Assembly: GCA_036121365.1 (NCBI GenBank)
Contig: JAZAFR010000033.1
Coordinates: 1-64,000, forward strand
DNA length: 64,000 bases
Direction of reading: 5' to 3'
Source of the DNA: UBA7916 sp036121365
Lineage (GTDB): Bacteria > Pseudomonadota > Gammaproteobacteria > Comchoanobacterales > Comchoanobacteraceae
Every line of letters begins with the position of its first letter. Position 1 is the stretch's first letter. Made by a program: the position numbers and the translations under genes. Under the pieces are notes generated by a model. That model worked only from the letters and a program-made list of their open reading frames with translations. It searched no databases and was not told the DNA's origin. Positions 36,810 through 44,700 of the stretch are shown here, one piece after another.

Positions 36810-37352
36810 ATGCGAGAAAAGAAAGTAGTGGTAGGTGTTGTGGTCATATTTTTGTCTATGTTGAGTCATACGGCATTGGGAGAAGATGGGGTGTGTAAAA
36901 AAAAATCTGGGCAGACAATCTGTCAGGAGGGAGAAGTGGATTTGATAAAGACAAATGGTTTGTTGCAGACAAACAGGACGAAAATTAACAAGAGGGTGAC
37001 AGTAAAAGGGCAGGCAGTACTGAGAAACACCCAGATGAATGAGATGAAGGTGTTTGGAGAGGCGATATTGTTTGACACAACAGTGTCCGGTAAGTCAGAG
37101 GTGTATGGTCATCTAAACAGTCAAAAAACGCAATTTAAGCAGCCTGTTACAGTGTGGTCGAATATGATGCATGCAAGTAGATCAAGTTTTACAGATATCA
37201 TTATAGCCTCAGAGGAGGGTGGTCCGCGGGTTATTTTGTCAGATCAGACCACAGTCAATGGAAATATTATTTTCAAGGGAGAAGAAGGTCGTGTTGAGAT
37301 GATGAAAGGGTCAAGAGTGTTGGGGAAGATTGTGAATGGAAAGAAGTTATAG
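36810..37352 (+). CDS. exported beta-helix-like repeat protein in ATP-grasp operon
   Basis: A 180-residue protein with a signal peptide (basic MREKK, hydrophobic core, cleavage near 'TALG-EDG'). After a Cys pair (C-K-K-K-S-G-Q-T-I-C) it has short repeated strands such as 'INKRVTVKGQAVLRNTQM', 'EMKVFGEAILFDTTVSGKS', 'VILSDQTTVNGNIIF' and 'VEMMKGSRVLGKIV', as in bactofilin-like or beta-helical envelope proteins. No family is firmly recognised. ATG 36810 follows GAGGAG at 7-base spacing. A TTGAAG-16-TATGCT promoter may lie at 36754-36781. A small peptide gene and an ATP-grasp gene follow in the same direction 10 and 45 bases apart, so the three form an operon. Confidence 0.65.
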   Translation: MREKKVVVGVVVIFLSMLSHTALGEDGVCKKKSGQTICQEGEVDLIKTNGLLQTNRTKINKRVTVKGQAVLRNTQMNEMKVFGEAILFDTTVSGKSEVYGHLNSQKTQFKQPVTVWSNMMHASRSSFTDIIIASEEGGPRVILSDQTTVNGNIIFKGEEGRVEMMKGSRVLGKIVNGKKL

Positions 37353-37362
37353 GGAGAAAAAT

Positions 37363-37533
37363 ATGTTTGAGTTGGTTGAAAATAGAGAGCATTTAGAATG
37401 TTTGAATAGAACTGGTGGATCAGGGGAGTGCGAAAAGACGATGAGTAAAGATGGAAAAGACGGAAAAGATGATGTCAGTGGTGTGGGATTTGGTATTCTC
37501 GGAGGAAGATTAATGGTTGATGAAAATCAGTAG
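37363..37533 (+). CDS. 56-residue peptide, candidate ATP-grasp-modified precursor
   Basis: A short protein of 56 residues, MFELVENREHLECLNRTG at the start, then 'EKTMSKDGKDGKDDVSG' and a Gly-rich end 'GVGFGILGGRLMVDENQ'. The alternating Lys-Asp stretch could be crosslinked by an ATP-grasp enzyme (lactam or ester), as in graspetides, but known graspetide core motifs are not evident. AGGGAG just after the previous gene gives a good ribosome binding site for ATG 37363. It sits directly upstream of an ATP-grasp ligase gene. It could instead be an ordinary small protein or a partner of the exported protein upstream. Confidence 0.55.
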   Translation: MFELVENREHLECLNRTGGSGECEKTMSKDGKDGKDDVSGVGFGILGGRLMVDENQ

Positions 37534-37578
37534 GAATTAGACATGTAAGACAAAGTTGTGAGATAGGGAGTTATTGAA

Positions 37579-38430
37579 TTGAAAAAAATAGTGGTAATAG
37601 GATCAAGTAGGGACCCTGTGATTATTTTTTATAAACGTTTTTTGATGCGTATGGGTATTGGTAGAGGTGGATATTGTTTCATTAATAGTGATAATTTCTC
37701 AAAAGGAGTGGATGTTAATGATGAGGGGTGGTTTATATCGGGAGATGTGGCAGTCAAGCATGGTGAGGTTGGAGGCGTCTGGAATCGTTTGGTGATGGGG
37801 GGAGGAGGGTTTATCCACAAAAGCATTGAAGTGTATGCAATGTATTTAATGGATGAGGTATACCAAGGTGTACTGAATCGGCCAAAAGAAGGTATGAGTA
37901 ATTTCTCAAAACCGTATCAAATTGAGAAATTGCTCTTAAAGCGGTTAAAAAAAATAGAAGGATATATCTTTTCAGGTAGCATGATAAGAGCGGATATCGT
38001 AGGCAGAAAGCTAATTTATAAGTCTATTAGTGGGGTAAGGTCCATTGTAAAGAAGGTGGCAAAGCAAGACAGAGAGAGATGGGTGAAGGAGCCGGTATTA
38101 TTCCAAGAATTGATTCATGGGGATAATATTAGAGTGCACGTGATCAAAGACAGTGTGATTGCTTGTTGTTGCACTGCTCGAGAAATTGATTATCGGTATG
38201 CAAAGGCCATGCGAATAGAGAGGGTAAATTTACCACTATGGTTGAAGGCTGAGTGTATTGATGTGGCTAGGCAGATGGGATTTGGGTTTGCAGGGATTGA
38301 TTTAATCTTTAGAAGAGGTGAGTATTTCATCCTAGAGGTCAATCCTGCGCCAGGCTACGCCTATTTTGACATAGATTTATGTATATCAAGAGAATTACAC
38401 AAGTATTTTGAAGATATGATGGCATCATAA
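37579..38430 (+). CDS. ATP-grasp ligase (RimK/MvdD-like)
   Basis: A 283-residue ATP-grasp enzyme. Core motifs appear in order: 'KLIYKSISGVRSIVKKV' (ATP-binding Lys and Gly loop), 'PVLFQELIHGDNIRVHVI', 'AREIDYRYAKAM' and the C-terminal metal site 'GFGFAGIDLIF' ... 'FILEVNPAPGYAYFD', with E-V-N coordinating Mg. Such enzymes join a carboxylate to an amine or hydroxyl through acyl phosphate. The RimK/graspetide-ligase group includes peptide modifiers, so the adjacent 56-residue peptide is the first substrate to consider. Starts at TTG 37579 with AGGGAG 8 bases upstream. A degenerate paralogue lies at 42337. Confidence 0.82.
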   Translation: MKKIVVIGSSRDPVIIFYKRFLMRMGIGRGGYCFINSDNFSKGVDVNDEGWFISGDVAVKHGEVGGVWNRLVMGGGGFIHKSIEVYAMYLMDEVYQGVLNRPKEGMSNFSKPYQIEKLLLKRLKKIEGYIFSGSMIRADIVGRKLIYKSISGVRSIVKKVAKQDRERWVKEPVLFQELIHGDNIRVHVIKDSVIACCCTAREIDYRYAKAMRIERVNLPLWLKAECIDVARQMGFGFAGIDLIFRRGEYFILEVNPAPGYAYFDIDLCISRELHKYFEDMMAS

Positions 38431-38567
38431 AATGTCTAACTATGGAGACTCATTTGCAAAAAACGTGGAAAGTTGATGTATGTTAGAGTCAAGCACACAA
38501 TAAATTAATGGGGGAGCCCAAAATAAAAGCAAGTTATGGATATATGAGTATCCAAAGGCATAGACAA

Positions 38568-38957
38568 TTATTCAACCTTCTTCAAAAGCTGTGCTTTACC
38601 TTTGCCAAATGACCAATCTTCAGGTTGGTTAGTGACGATACTGATAAAAACATCATCGGGTTTGATGCCGAGTTTTTCTTCCAGTGCCTGAGGCAGCTGT
38701 TGGTAGAAGTCAAGCTTCATTTGGGTGGTCCTTGGCATGGACGTGATATGGATAACAATAACGTCGTCGCTACGTTGCATGTCCCACATGGTCTGGTTAA
38801 TCATGAACGCGTGTTCATCCATTTGGTGTACAATGTGAAAATAGTCGTTTTCAGGGATATTCCAAGCATTGATTAAAACATGATGAATGGTTTGACTGAG
38901 TATACAAATATAGTCAGCATCTTTGCCTTTTTTTAATGTGATATTCAGCAATGGCAT
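38568..38957 (-). CDS. tautomerase-superfamily protein
   Basis: A 129-residue protein starting Met-Pro, so removal of Met exposes the catalytic N-terminal Pro of tautomerases. 'PLLNITLKKGK', 'RSDDVIVIHITSMPRTTQMK', 'FYQQLPQALEEKLGIKPDDV' and the closing 'EDWSFGKGKAQ' fit the longer tautomerase subfamily often annotated as Tautomerase_2. The substrate is unknown. It converges with the ATP-grasp operon. Confidence 0.8.
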   Translation of the reverse strand: MPLLNITLKKGKDADYICILSQTIHHVLINAWNIPENDYFHIVHQMDEHAFMINQTMWDMQRSDDVIVIHITSMPRTTQMKLDFYQQLPQALEEKLGIKPDDVFISIVTNQPEDWSFGKGKAQLLKKVE

Positions 38958-38982
38958 GAAAAGGTCCTGATGATTTACTTAA

Positions 38983-39489
38983 TTATTGAGGGACAGGTAG
39001 GTGGTACATCATATTCGAAACCTCTATAAGAAAGCTTTCAATGGGGGTTTTTGATGAGTCATTGATACGTCTTACAGAATCTCTGCTACACATAGGACCT
39101 TTGGGGAAACCTTTCCCTAGCATTGCTTCATTCACAGCTGGGATGCTATGTTTTCCGACGATGATGAGCTCATATCCATCACTGAGGGACTTTTGAACTT
39201 GTGCATTTTCCGACATTGTTTGGCGAGAGATGCGGGCACTGACAAAATCGCCAGCTTTTAGTGAAGGGCCCGATCCTGTCTTAATATCAATCATATTCGG
39301 CCTATCTATAGTAGAGTGGCTCTCTGAATAGACAGAAAAGCACTGACTAAAGACAACAACCAGTGCCAGTCTGAAAATTGATGAAAATAATGTATGTTTT
39401 GGCACTTTACGGTGTGGCACTGCAGTCTTACAAATACGAACAATGAGATAATGAGATAAAATTGAAAAAAGGTCAATACGTTTTTTCAA
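38983..39489 (-). CDS. exported protein with degenerate FKBP-like domain
   Basis: A 168-residue protein with a hydrophobic segment at about residues 35-53 that could be a signal peptide or anchor; true translation may start further in. The rest, 'IDIKTGSGPSLKAGDFVSAR' then 'QKSLSDGYELIIVGKHSIPA' and 'VNEAMLGKGFPKGPM', recalls the FKBP peptidyl-prolyl isomerase fold (G-x-G, a G-D-x-V strand, a late 'I-P-x-x-x-E-A-L-x-G-M'). Active-site residues are not clearly kept. It could be a divergent chaperone or not an isomerase at all. Confidence 0.5.
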   Translation of the reverse strand: MKKRIDLFSILSHYLIVRICKTAVPHRKVPKHTLFSSIFRLALVVVFSQCFSVYSESHSTIDRPNMIDIKTGSGPSLKAGDFVSARISRQTMSENAQVQKSLSDGYELIIVGKHSIPAVNEAMLGKGFPKGPMCSRDSVRRINDSSKTPIESFLIEVSNMMYHLPVPQ

Positions 39490-39523
39490 AAGAGGTCACT
39501 TATTTTTACAGAGACAGATGATC

Positions 39524-39552
39524 TTGACAAAAGAATGAAAAATTGATACAAT
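39524..39552 (+). promoter_or_regulatory. near-consensus sigma-70 promoter
   Basis: Perfect TTGACA (39524-39529), a 17-base spacer and TACAAT (39547-39552), 28 bases before the ATG of the small membrane protein at 39580. Confidence 0.7.
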
Positions 39553-39579
39553 GTAACAAAAATAAAAAAGGGATTGATT

Positions 39580-40011
39580 ATGAGTTCAATAAAAGATTGG
39601 TTGGTTAAATTTGGGGAGTCTTCATTCAACGCCACAGAGGTGTTCTTTCAGACATTTTTATGTTGGCAGATAGGTGTTGTAATGGCTTGTGTGATGCAAT
39701 GTGCGGCTTCGGGTGGTGCAATGCCAGGAGATCTACTACTTTTCGCGTTAGTTGCCAGTGAGGTTTTCGTCGTTGGTAATTCATTATTTGAGGCAGGGAA
39801 GTCATTTTGGGCAAAGTTTTCAAGAGATGAGGACTACAGTGGACCTTTCGGACAGAAGCAATATAGCCCCAGATCGGTCAGTAATGATTTTACATATCAG
39901 CCACCAATGCTGCCGAAAGGAAAACACAAAGAAGATCATATAACATGTGAAGAGAAGGCAACGATGAGGCATGAACATCACAGAGGTTGTTCATGTTGTG
40001 GACATAGATAG
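39580..40011 (+). CDS. small membrane protein with His/Cys-rich tail
   Basis: A 143-residue protein of unknown family. It has two hydrophobic helices (about residues 22-42 and 48-66), then a hydrophilic tail ending in 'MRHEHHRGCSCCGHR', which could bind a metal such as zinc or copper (inference from composition). ATG 39580 is preferred over TTG 39574, with AAAAGGG upstream. It is the first of four consecutive small hydrophobic proteins at 39.6-42.1 kb and has its own strong promoter. Confidence 0.65.
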   Translation: MSSIKDWLVKFGESSFNATEVFFQTFLCWQIGVVMACVMQCAASGGAMPGDLLLFALVASEVFVVGNSLFEAGKSFWAKFSRDEDYSGPFGQKQYSPRSVSNDFTYQPPMLPKGKHKEDHITCEEKATMRHEHHRGCSCCGHR

Positions 40012-40159
40012 CAGGTGCAGCAGCGAGCATTGAGGTAATGACTCATAAATTGAAGCTTATTTTAACGATCCGGTATTTAGGAGACGAAAAAGTGGTCAGA
40101 TAGTTGATTTTAAAGAGACTTGCTGTTGTAGTATAAAGTAAAATCAACGGGATTAAAAA

Positions 40160-40756
40160 ATGAAATCAATTGTACAAGCATATATTATTAAAAGAGAATT
40201 TAAAGAATTGATAACAGGCTTCAAAAAATCAGTAGCTCACTTCATTAGCATCATTAAAAGACTAACAACAAACTTCAAAAAATTAATACCAAACTTTGTT
40301 AAACTCGTAGACAGGACTCTTTTCTCCTGCGCTTTATGTGGAGTCACACTGTTTGTGTGTGCGGAACAAATTTTGAGGCAGTCAGCCCGCAAAGTTTCGA
40401 ATTGGATGGCCGGTCGGCAAGAGGAAAATGGCAATTTATTGTACTGCCTGGGACTTTTTTCGGTGGCTGCAATTGCCCTTGTTACAATAAAAACACTATT
40501 TATGCAGAATCCATTGATTTTTTGTCTGATGACGGTGGCAGTCACCATTAAAGTGACATTCATTGAGATAGAAACTTCTGACACGGGGGCCAATGAATGT
40601 TCAATCCTTAATATAGCAAAAGTTTATCCCGAGGTTCACCGTCGCATTGAGAAGAGACGGGTACAGAACAAGGGAGATGATATCGATCAGGAAGTAGATC
40701 AATATTTTGACGATAAAGATAATTACAGGGCTGAATGCAGCATGAATTCGGTTTAA
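40160..40756 (+). CDS. small membrane protein of unknown function
   Basis: A 198-residue protein starting with a basic amphipathic helix ('MKSIVQAYIIKREFKEL' and repeated 'F-K-K-x' units). Three hydrophobic segments follow (about residues 54-72, 93-110 and 116-137), then a charged Asp/Glu-rich C-terminus. Unrecognised. It overlaps the next small ORF by one base (TAATG at 40754-40758), suggesting cotranscription. A weaker promoter (TTGATT-19-TAGTAT) may lie at 40104-40134. Confidence 0.6.
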   Translation: MKSIVQAYIIKREFKELITGFKKSVAHFISIIKRLTTNFKKLIPNFVKLVDRTLFSCALCGVTLFVCAEQILRQSARKVSNWMAGRQEENGNLLYCLGLFSVAAIALVTIKTLFMQNPLIFCLMTVAVTIKVTFIEIETSDTGANECSILNIAKVYPEVHRRIEKRRVQNKGDDIDQEVDQYFDDKDNYRAECSMNSV

Positions 40757-41321
40757 TGGAAATAAAAAAGAAATTTATTAAATTAGTCAGAACAGTAGCC
40801 TTTGCAGTTGAAGCCTTTACAATAGCCTTTTGTGTGCTCATTTTGGGCCTCTGCTTGAGTTCTTAAATGTGTTAAGACGTTATCCTAAAGCAATATTGAT
40901 ATTCTCATCCATAACAATGGCAATCCTATATTGGTGTGCAGTTTCGATAATGCTTCAATGTTCCGTGGCATGCCTCCATTTTCTCACAATGGTGTGTTTT
41001 ATGTCCTGTGAGATGATAATGGTTGGGTTTGCTCTGAGCAAAGTTGTTGAGAAGTGTTCAGATGTTCTCTGCAATAACGCAGATCCCAAGGAAATAGAAA
41101 TTGGTACTCTTTGGAATTCTACGATAGGATCTTCACCTCTATGGTTAAATTTATTCAAGCCTTTAGAAAAAAATAAGCCAGGTAGACATCCTGCAAAAAG
41201 CTCAGAGCTGGGTGGCTCTCAACCACTGAACATACAAGATTCTAAAAAAGGAAGTAGCTCTGGTGAAAGGTCAGAGGAATATGGCGGCGGTACCTTCTAT
41301 TGGGAGTATGGAAGTAGGTAG
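40756..41321 (+). pseudogene. small membrane protein split by a frameshift
   Basis: ATG 40756 begins a 36-codon frame (MEIKKKFIKLVRTVAF then 'AVEAFTIAFCVLI', stop at 40864). The adjacent frame continues from about 40830 as 'LLEFLNVLRRYPKAILIF', with hydrophobic helices and a hydrophilic tail, to 41321. The two parts overlap by about 35 bases and only together give the N-terminal basic helix plus membrane layout of their neighbours. A single-base change could explain this; two separate small genes are the alternative. No slippery heptamer is obvious. The downstream frame has no ATG until residue 30. Confidence 0.5.
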
Positions 41322-41530
41322 CGCTCTGTTTTTTAAAAATAAGATCAAGGTCCAATTTTTTAGGCGGTTTAAACCGTGGATAGAACAATGACATAAAAGC
41401 GTAGGCAGATAGCAAAAGAATGTTATGAGTCTCTTCGCTTACCAACTGGGTTGGTTTGATTATGTTGGGGTTGGGGGGTTAAGCTGGCTCCAATTTATCG
41501 CCTTTAGGTCAAGAAAAAAGGGGGCGAGGG

Positions 41531-41559
41531 TTGATATGATGTAATAGAACTGTTAAAAT
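41531..41559 (+). promoter_or_regulatory. sigma-70 promoter of the fourth small membrane protein
   Basis: TTGATA (41531-41536), a 17-base spacer and TAAAAT (41554-41559), 30 bases before ATG 41590. The 41322-41530 spacer before it shows no gene. Confidence 0.6.
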
Positions 41560-41589
41560 GGTCCATCAATTAATTAAAGGCAAAAAAAA

Positions 41590-42093
41590 ATGAAAATTAA
41601 AAATATACCGGGCAAATTGCAACTAGCGGTAGAGACTGTGGTTACTAGTGTCTTATTGTGTACATTCCATTCAGTCTACGTAACATACATTATATATCTC
41701 CGTATGTATATCAGTCTAATGAGTGTGGTATCTAAAATGAAATCGAGGGAGTTATTGATGACTGGGGCGGGTGTTTCTGTGGTTGCTGTCCTATTATCAC
41801 CTATGCTAATACTGAAGCCATTGGCATACATTTTAGCGGCTGTACCATGCGTATCAATAGTATCGGTTGCAATAGCGACGGTAGCATATGTAGTCTATGA
41901 TTTAAAGCACCCAGAGAGGGAAAAATTTCGAGTGAATGATTCAGAAGTTGGAGAAGTTTGTAGTTATATGCTTAACCCTTTTCAAAAAGCCATGCCAGCC
42001 TGTTTAAAAAATAGAAAGAAAAATGACAGGAATATAGAAAATCAAGGAGCATCTGTTATTGAATCATTGGAAGGGGCAAGCGCAGCACTATAG
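41590..42093 (+). CDS. small membrane protein of unknown function
   Basis: A 167-residue protein with three hydrophobic stretches (about residues 14-45, 55-73 and 76-105) and a charged C-terminal tail. The N-terminus 'MKIKNIPGKLQLAVETVV' resembles the start of the frameshifted neighbour at 40756, suggesting a small paralogous family. No known family. It is followed by a strong terminator at 42119-42147, so it ends this cluster's transcription. Confidence 0.6.
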   Translation: MKIKNIPGKLQLAVETVVTSVLLCTFHSVYVTYIIYLRMYISLMSVVSKMKSRELLMTGAGVSVVAVLLSPMLILKPLAYILAAVPCVSIVSVAIATVAYVVYDLKHPEREKFRVNDSEVGEVCSYMLNPFQKAMPACLKNRKKNDRNIENQGASVIESLEGASAAL

Positions 42094-42118
42094 AATCAGA
42101 TTGAGAGCTTTAAACAAT

Positions 42119-42147
42119 AAAAAATCCCGCTTTAAGCGGGATTTTTT
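42119..42147 (+). terminator. strong rho-independent terminator
   Basis: AATCCCGCT and AGCGGGATT form a GC-rich stem around a short TTA loop, flanked by A and T runs (ATTTTTT). It follows the small membrane protein gene by 25 bases. Confidence 0.85.
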
Positions 42148-42336
42148 ATTATTTAAAGTATAGGCAATGGGTAAGGTTGAGATGAGAGAGTTGTTCTGAA
42201 CACATGGATGTTTGCAATCAAAAAAACGGTAGTGTCGAGATGAAAATAAAAAGATAAAATATAAAAAAGTGCGTAAATGAATGTAGATCTATCCAGAATT
42301 TTGTGTAGAAAAGGAATTTGACCTAAGGGGGCAGCA

Positions 42337-43233
42337 GTGATAGCGCAAACAAATGTCATCATAGTCCATGAAAGGAAAAGTCATTTTGCGATATATCTTA
42401 AAAAAAGATTGGTTAAAGCTGGGTTTGAAGTATTTTTATTGTCCGATGAGATGATCACAAACAGAAAAGTGTTTTGTCACATAGGCGCCCAGGGGGTAAG
42501 ACTGGAAATAGAAGTTAAAAACGGGATTACGGTTTTGGGTGATAGCATTGCACTGATCGTGTATTTAAGTGTGCAGCCATGGAATTATCAGGGGGTATGT
42601 GACAATGGTAATTCATATGAATATATGGCATGGCTTGCCTTCTGGTTATTTGGACAACAAATAGTCGGTAGAGTGATCAATCGGATCGATCACAAAATGT
42701 TGAGTGTAAGCAGTATGTGTTTGCCTAGAGTCTACGAAGAAATGAAAAAAGTAGGGATAATAGTGCCAAAATGGAGGTTTGACAGCCAGGCGGCATCAAA
42801 AGTAAAAGAAGATGAGTCTCGTCACCATATATGGCAGGCGTGTGATTTCAGATCTCAATTGACAGAGGGGTGTTTGTTACTTGGGCGTAAGGAAGGGCTA
42901 TGGGTGGTGTGTTTGTATGTGTTTGGGAGATTGTTTGTCAAAAGGACAGATGTAAATGATGAAATTGCATTGCCTGACGATCTAGCGGCTAAGATAAAGA
43001 GTCTATGTCAGGGTTTGGGGTTTGATATGATGGAAGTGCTATTTTTATATATAGATAAAACATGGGTAGGTTACGGGGTTTCTGTGCAGCCAGATCTAGA
43101 TAAGCGCTGGAAGTCGCACTGGTCTAAGATGGTTGACCTGTTGTTAAAATCTACAGAAAGGACAGTCAGCAAGAAAAAAAAGCATACGAGAAAATGTTTT
43201 ATCAAGAATAAGTACTTGCCATTGGTGGAGTAG
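42337..43233 (+). CDS. degenerate ATP-grasp-like protein
   Basis: A 298-residue protein resembling the ATP-grasp at 37579 but with the catalytic part eroded. The N-terminal half has the linker-like 'SYEYMAWLAFWLFGQQIVGR' and 'LPRVYEEMKKVGIIVPKW' usual before ATP-grasp cores. The C-terminal 'LPDDLAAKIKSLCQGLGFDM' then 'VLFLYIDKTWVGYGVSVQPD' aligns with the active paralogue's 'LPLWLKAECIDVARQMGFGF' and 'GEYFILEVNPAPG', with the Mg-binding E-V-N lost. It may be a regulatory or peptide-binding pseudoenzyme. A basic C-terminal tail ends it. Starts at GTG 42337 after GGGGG. The spacer 42148-42336 holds no gene. Confidence 0.6.
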   Translation: MIAQTNVIIVHERKSHFAIYLKKRLVKAGFEVFLLSDEMITNRKVFCHIGAQGVRLEIEVKNGITVLGDSIALIVYLSVQPWNYQGVCDNGNSYEYMAWLAFWLFGQQIVGRVINRIDHKMLSVSSMCLPRVYEEMKKVGIIVPKWRFDSQAASKVKEDESRHHIWQACDFRSQLTEGCLLLGRKEGLWVVCLYVFGRLFVKRTDVNDEIALPDDLAAKIKSLCQGLGFDMMEVLFLYIDKTWVGYGVSVQPDLDKRWKSHWSKMVDLLLKSTERTVSKKKKHTRKCFIKNKYLPLVE

Positions 43234-43594
43234 GGAAAAGAGAGCAATACAGGACTCTAGTGTTGGTTGTGGTGAAAACTAAAGCTTAGGTGTAGAACGT
43301 AAAGTATATTATTGAGATATATGTATGTTTATTTCACAGCAATGCTTTAATATGTGAATTGCTAGCGAAAATACAGCACTACCAGATAGTTCAGTAGAGA
43401 GTTTGCTTTTTCAGTGCTATGAATCATTTGAATTTCATTCTAGAATGGCTGGTTATCTTGGGGCTGGGTTTCTGACTCTTAGGATTTGATATTCAATATG
43501 GTTAATTATTGTGGGATTATAGCAGAATAATGGGCATATATGGAGCAATTATGCTACAATAATGGCAGGCATAATGTTTTGAAAGAGGAAGAGA
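43234..43594. other. gene-free stretch
   Basis: No gene, terminator or RNA feature is seen. Short open runs on the plus strand (for example M-A-G-Y-L-G-A-G near 43450) are too brief to support. Confidence 0.5.
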
Positions 43595-43990
43595 GTGAGA
43601 GAGTCGTGCCCATGTGGGAATAAGAAAACATACATGCAGTGTTGTCAACGGCTAATTGCAGGAAAGAAGCAGGCAAGGACGGCAAAAGAATTGATGCAGT
43701 CTAGGTATACGGCATTTGTGAAGAAGAAAGCAGCGTATTTGATGTCTACAGTTGCCGATAACGCTGCAAAAGGATTTGATAAAAGCTCAATCATTGATTC
43801 AGATATAAAATGGATAGGGCTTCAGATTCATAGGGTGGTTCAAGGTCAAGAAGAGGATTGTTACGGAGAAGTGGTTTTTACCGCCTATTACAAGCAAAAA
43901 AAAGATGCTATGGGTAAAAGGCAGGCAATGGATGAGCACAGTGTATTTAAAAAAATCAATGGAAAATGGTTCTACACAGATAGTCTGTAG
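43595..43990 (+). CDS. YchJ family protein with SEC-C motif
   Basis: A 131-residue protein. The N-terminal zinc-binding SEC-C motif 'CPCGNKKTYMQCCQRLI' is followed by the YchJ core: 'TAKELMQSRYTAFVKKKAAY', 'IKWIGLQIHRVVQGQ' and 'EHSVFKKINGKWFYTD'. The function of UPF0225/YchJ is unknown; a nucleic-acid or protein-binding role is suspected for SEC-C. The start is a GTG with purine-rich sequence upstream. Only one SEC-C motif is present; the C-terminal copy is absent. Confidence 0.85.
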   Translation: MRESCPCGNKKTYMQCCQRLIAGKKQARTAKELMQSRYTAFVKKKAAYLMSTVADNAAKGFDKSSIIDSDIKWIGLQIHRVVQGQEEDCYGEVVFTAYYKQKKDAMGKRQAMDEHSVFKKINGKWFYTDSL

Positions 43991-44057
43991 GTAGAGGTGA
44001 ATAGAGTCAATGTCGTATGAAGATGGGTTTTAATATTCTGTGCAGACAAATAAGCTG

Positions 44058-44627
44058 CTAATATCCTCCCCAGGCAGGGTAGTTTCCAGGTTGCTGGATA
44101 GAATTAATTGTTTCAGCAACGCTTTCTTTTTTCTCTTGATATATACGAAATGGGCAGTCGCAAGTAACGCCTGTGGTTGAGTAGCAATTCATCGTTATTT
44201 GAGTCGACTTGGTTTTGATAGTCCATGGAGACTTATAGGCAGTGTTACTTACGCCCTTAAGAAGCTGTTCGGGGGTTTCAACAATCAAATTTTTGTGGAC
44301 TCCAACGGGGAAGTCATTGGGGTTAGGGCCAAGATACAGGCAGAGTATTTGGCCAAGCTGAACGCCTTTCCATTGGGCGCCCAGAAATTTGACAATAGAA
44401 GAAGAGAAAGAGCTGGAGTCGCTTATCCATCCGCTGTCAGTAGTCCAGGTGTTCGTTTTGGGGTCTTTTTTTAACTCGGAGGGTTGAGGGCACATGTATG
44501 CATCAGGAATAGGTAGATAGCATGACTCTGCACTATCTGATGCTACGTTATCGTCCGTATCAGCAAGCCCTAGGCCTGAAGTCATGAAAGTTAAGGCTAA
44601 AAAAAACTGTAAAAGCATATGAGTCAT
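44058..44627 (-). CDS. exported protein, DUF3757-like
   Basis: A 189-residue secreted protein. The signal peptide ('MLLQFFLALTFMTSGLGLAD') is followed by a Cys-containing domain: 'YLPIPDAYMCPQPSELK', 'NTWTTDSGWISDSSSF', 'IVKFLGAQWKGVQLGQILC' and 'CYSTTGVTCDCPF'. The C-P-x-P opening and Trp pattern recall DUF3757 proteins of Legionella and Coxiella-type bacteria, but the assignment is by memory of the pattern. ATG 44627 gives the compact signal peptide; a GTG at 44636 is in frame. Function unknown. Confidence 0.6.
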   Translation of the reverse strand: MTHMLLQFFLALTFMTSGLGLADTDDNVASDSAESCYLPIPDAYMCPQPSELKKDPKTNTWTTDSGWISDSSSFSSSIVKFLGAQWKGVQLGQILCLYLGPNPNDFPVGVHKNLIVETPEQLLKGVSNTAYKSPWTIKTKSTQITMNCYSTTGVTCDCPFRIYQEKKESVAETINSIQQPGNYPAWGGY

Positions 44628-44700
44628 ATAAATCACTACACATCATTAATGATATCAACTGACCGGATGAATGTCCACGTGAAATATAAAGAAAAAAGAA

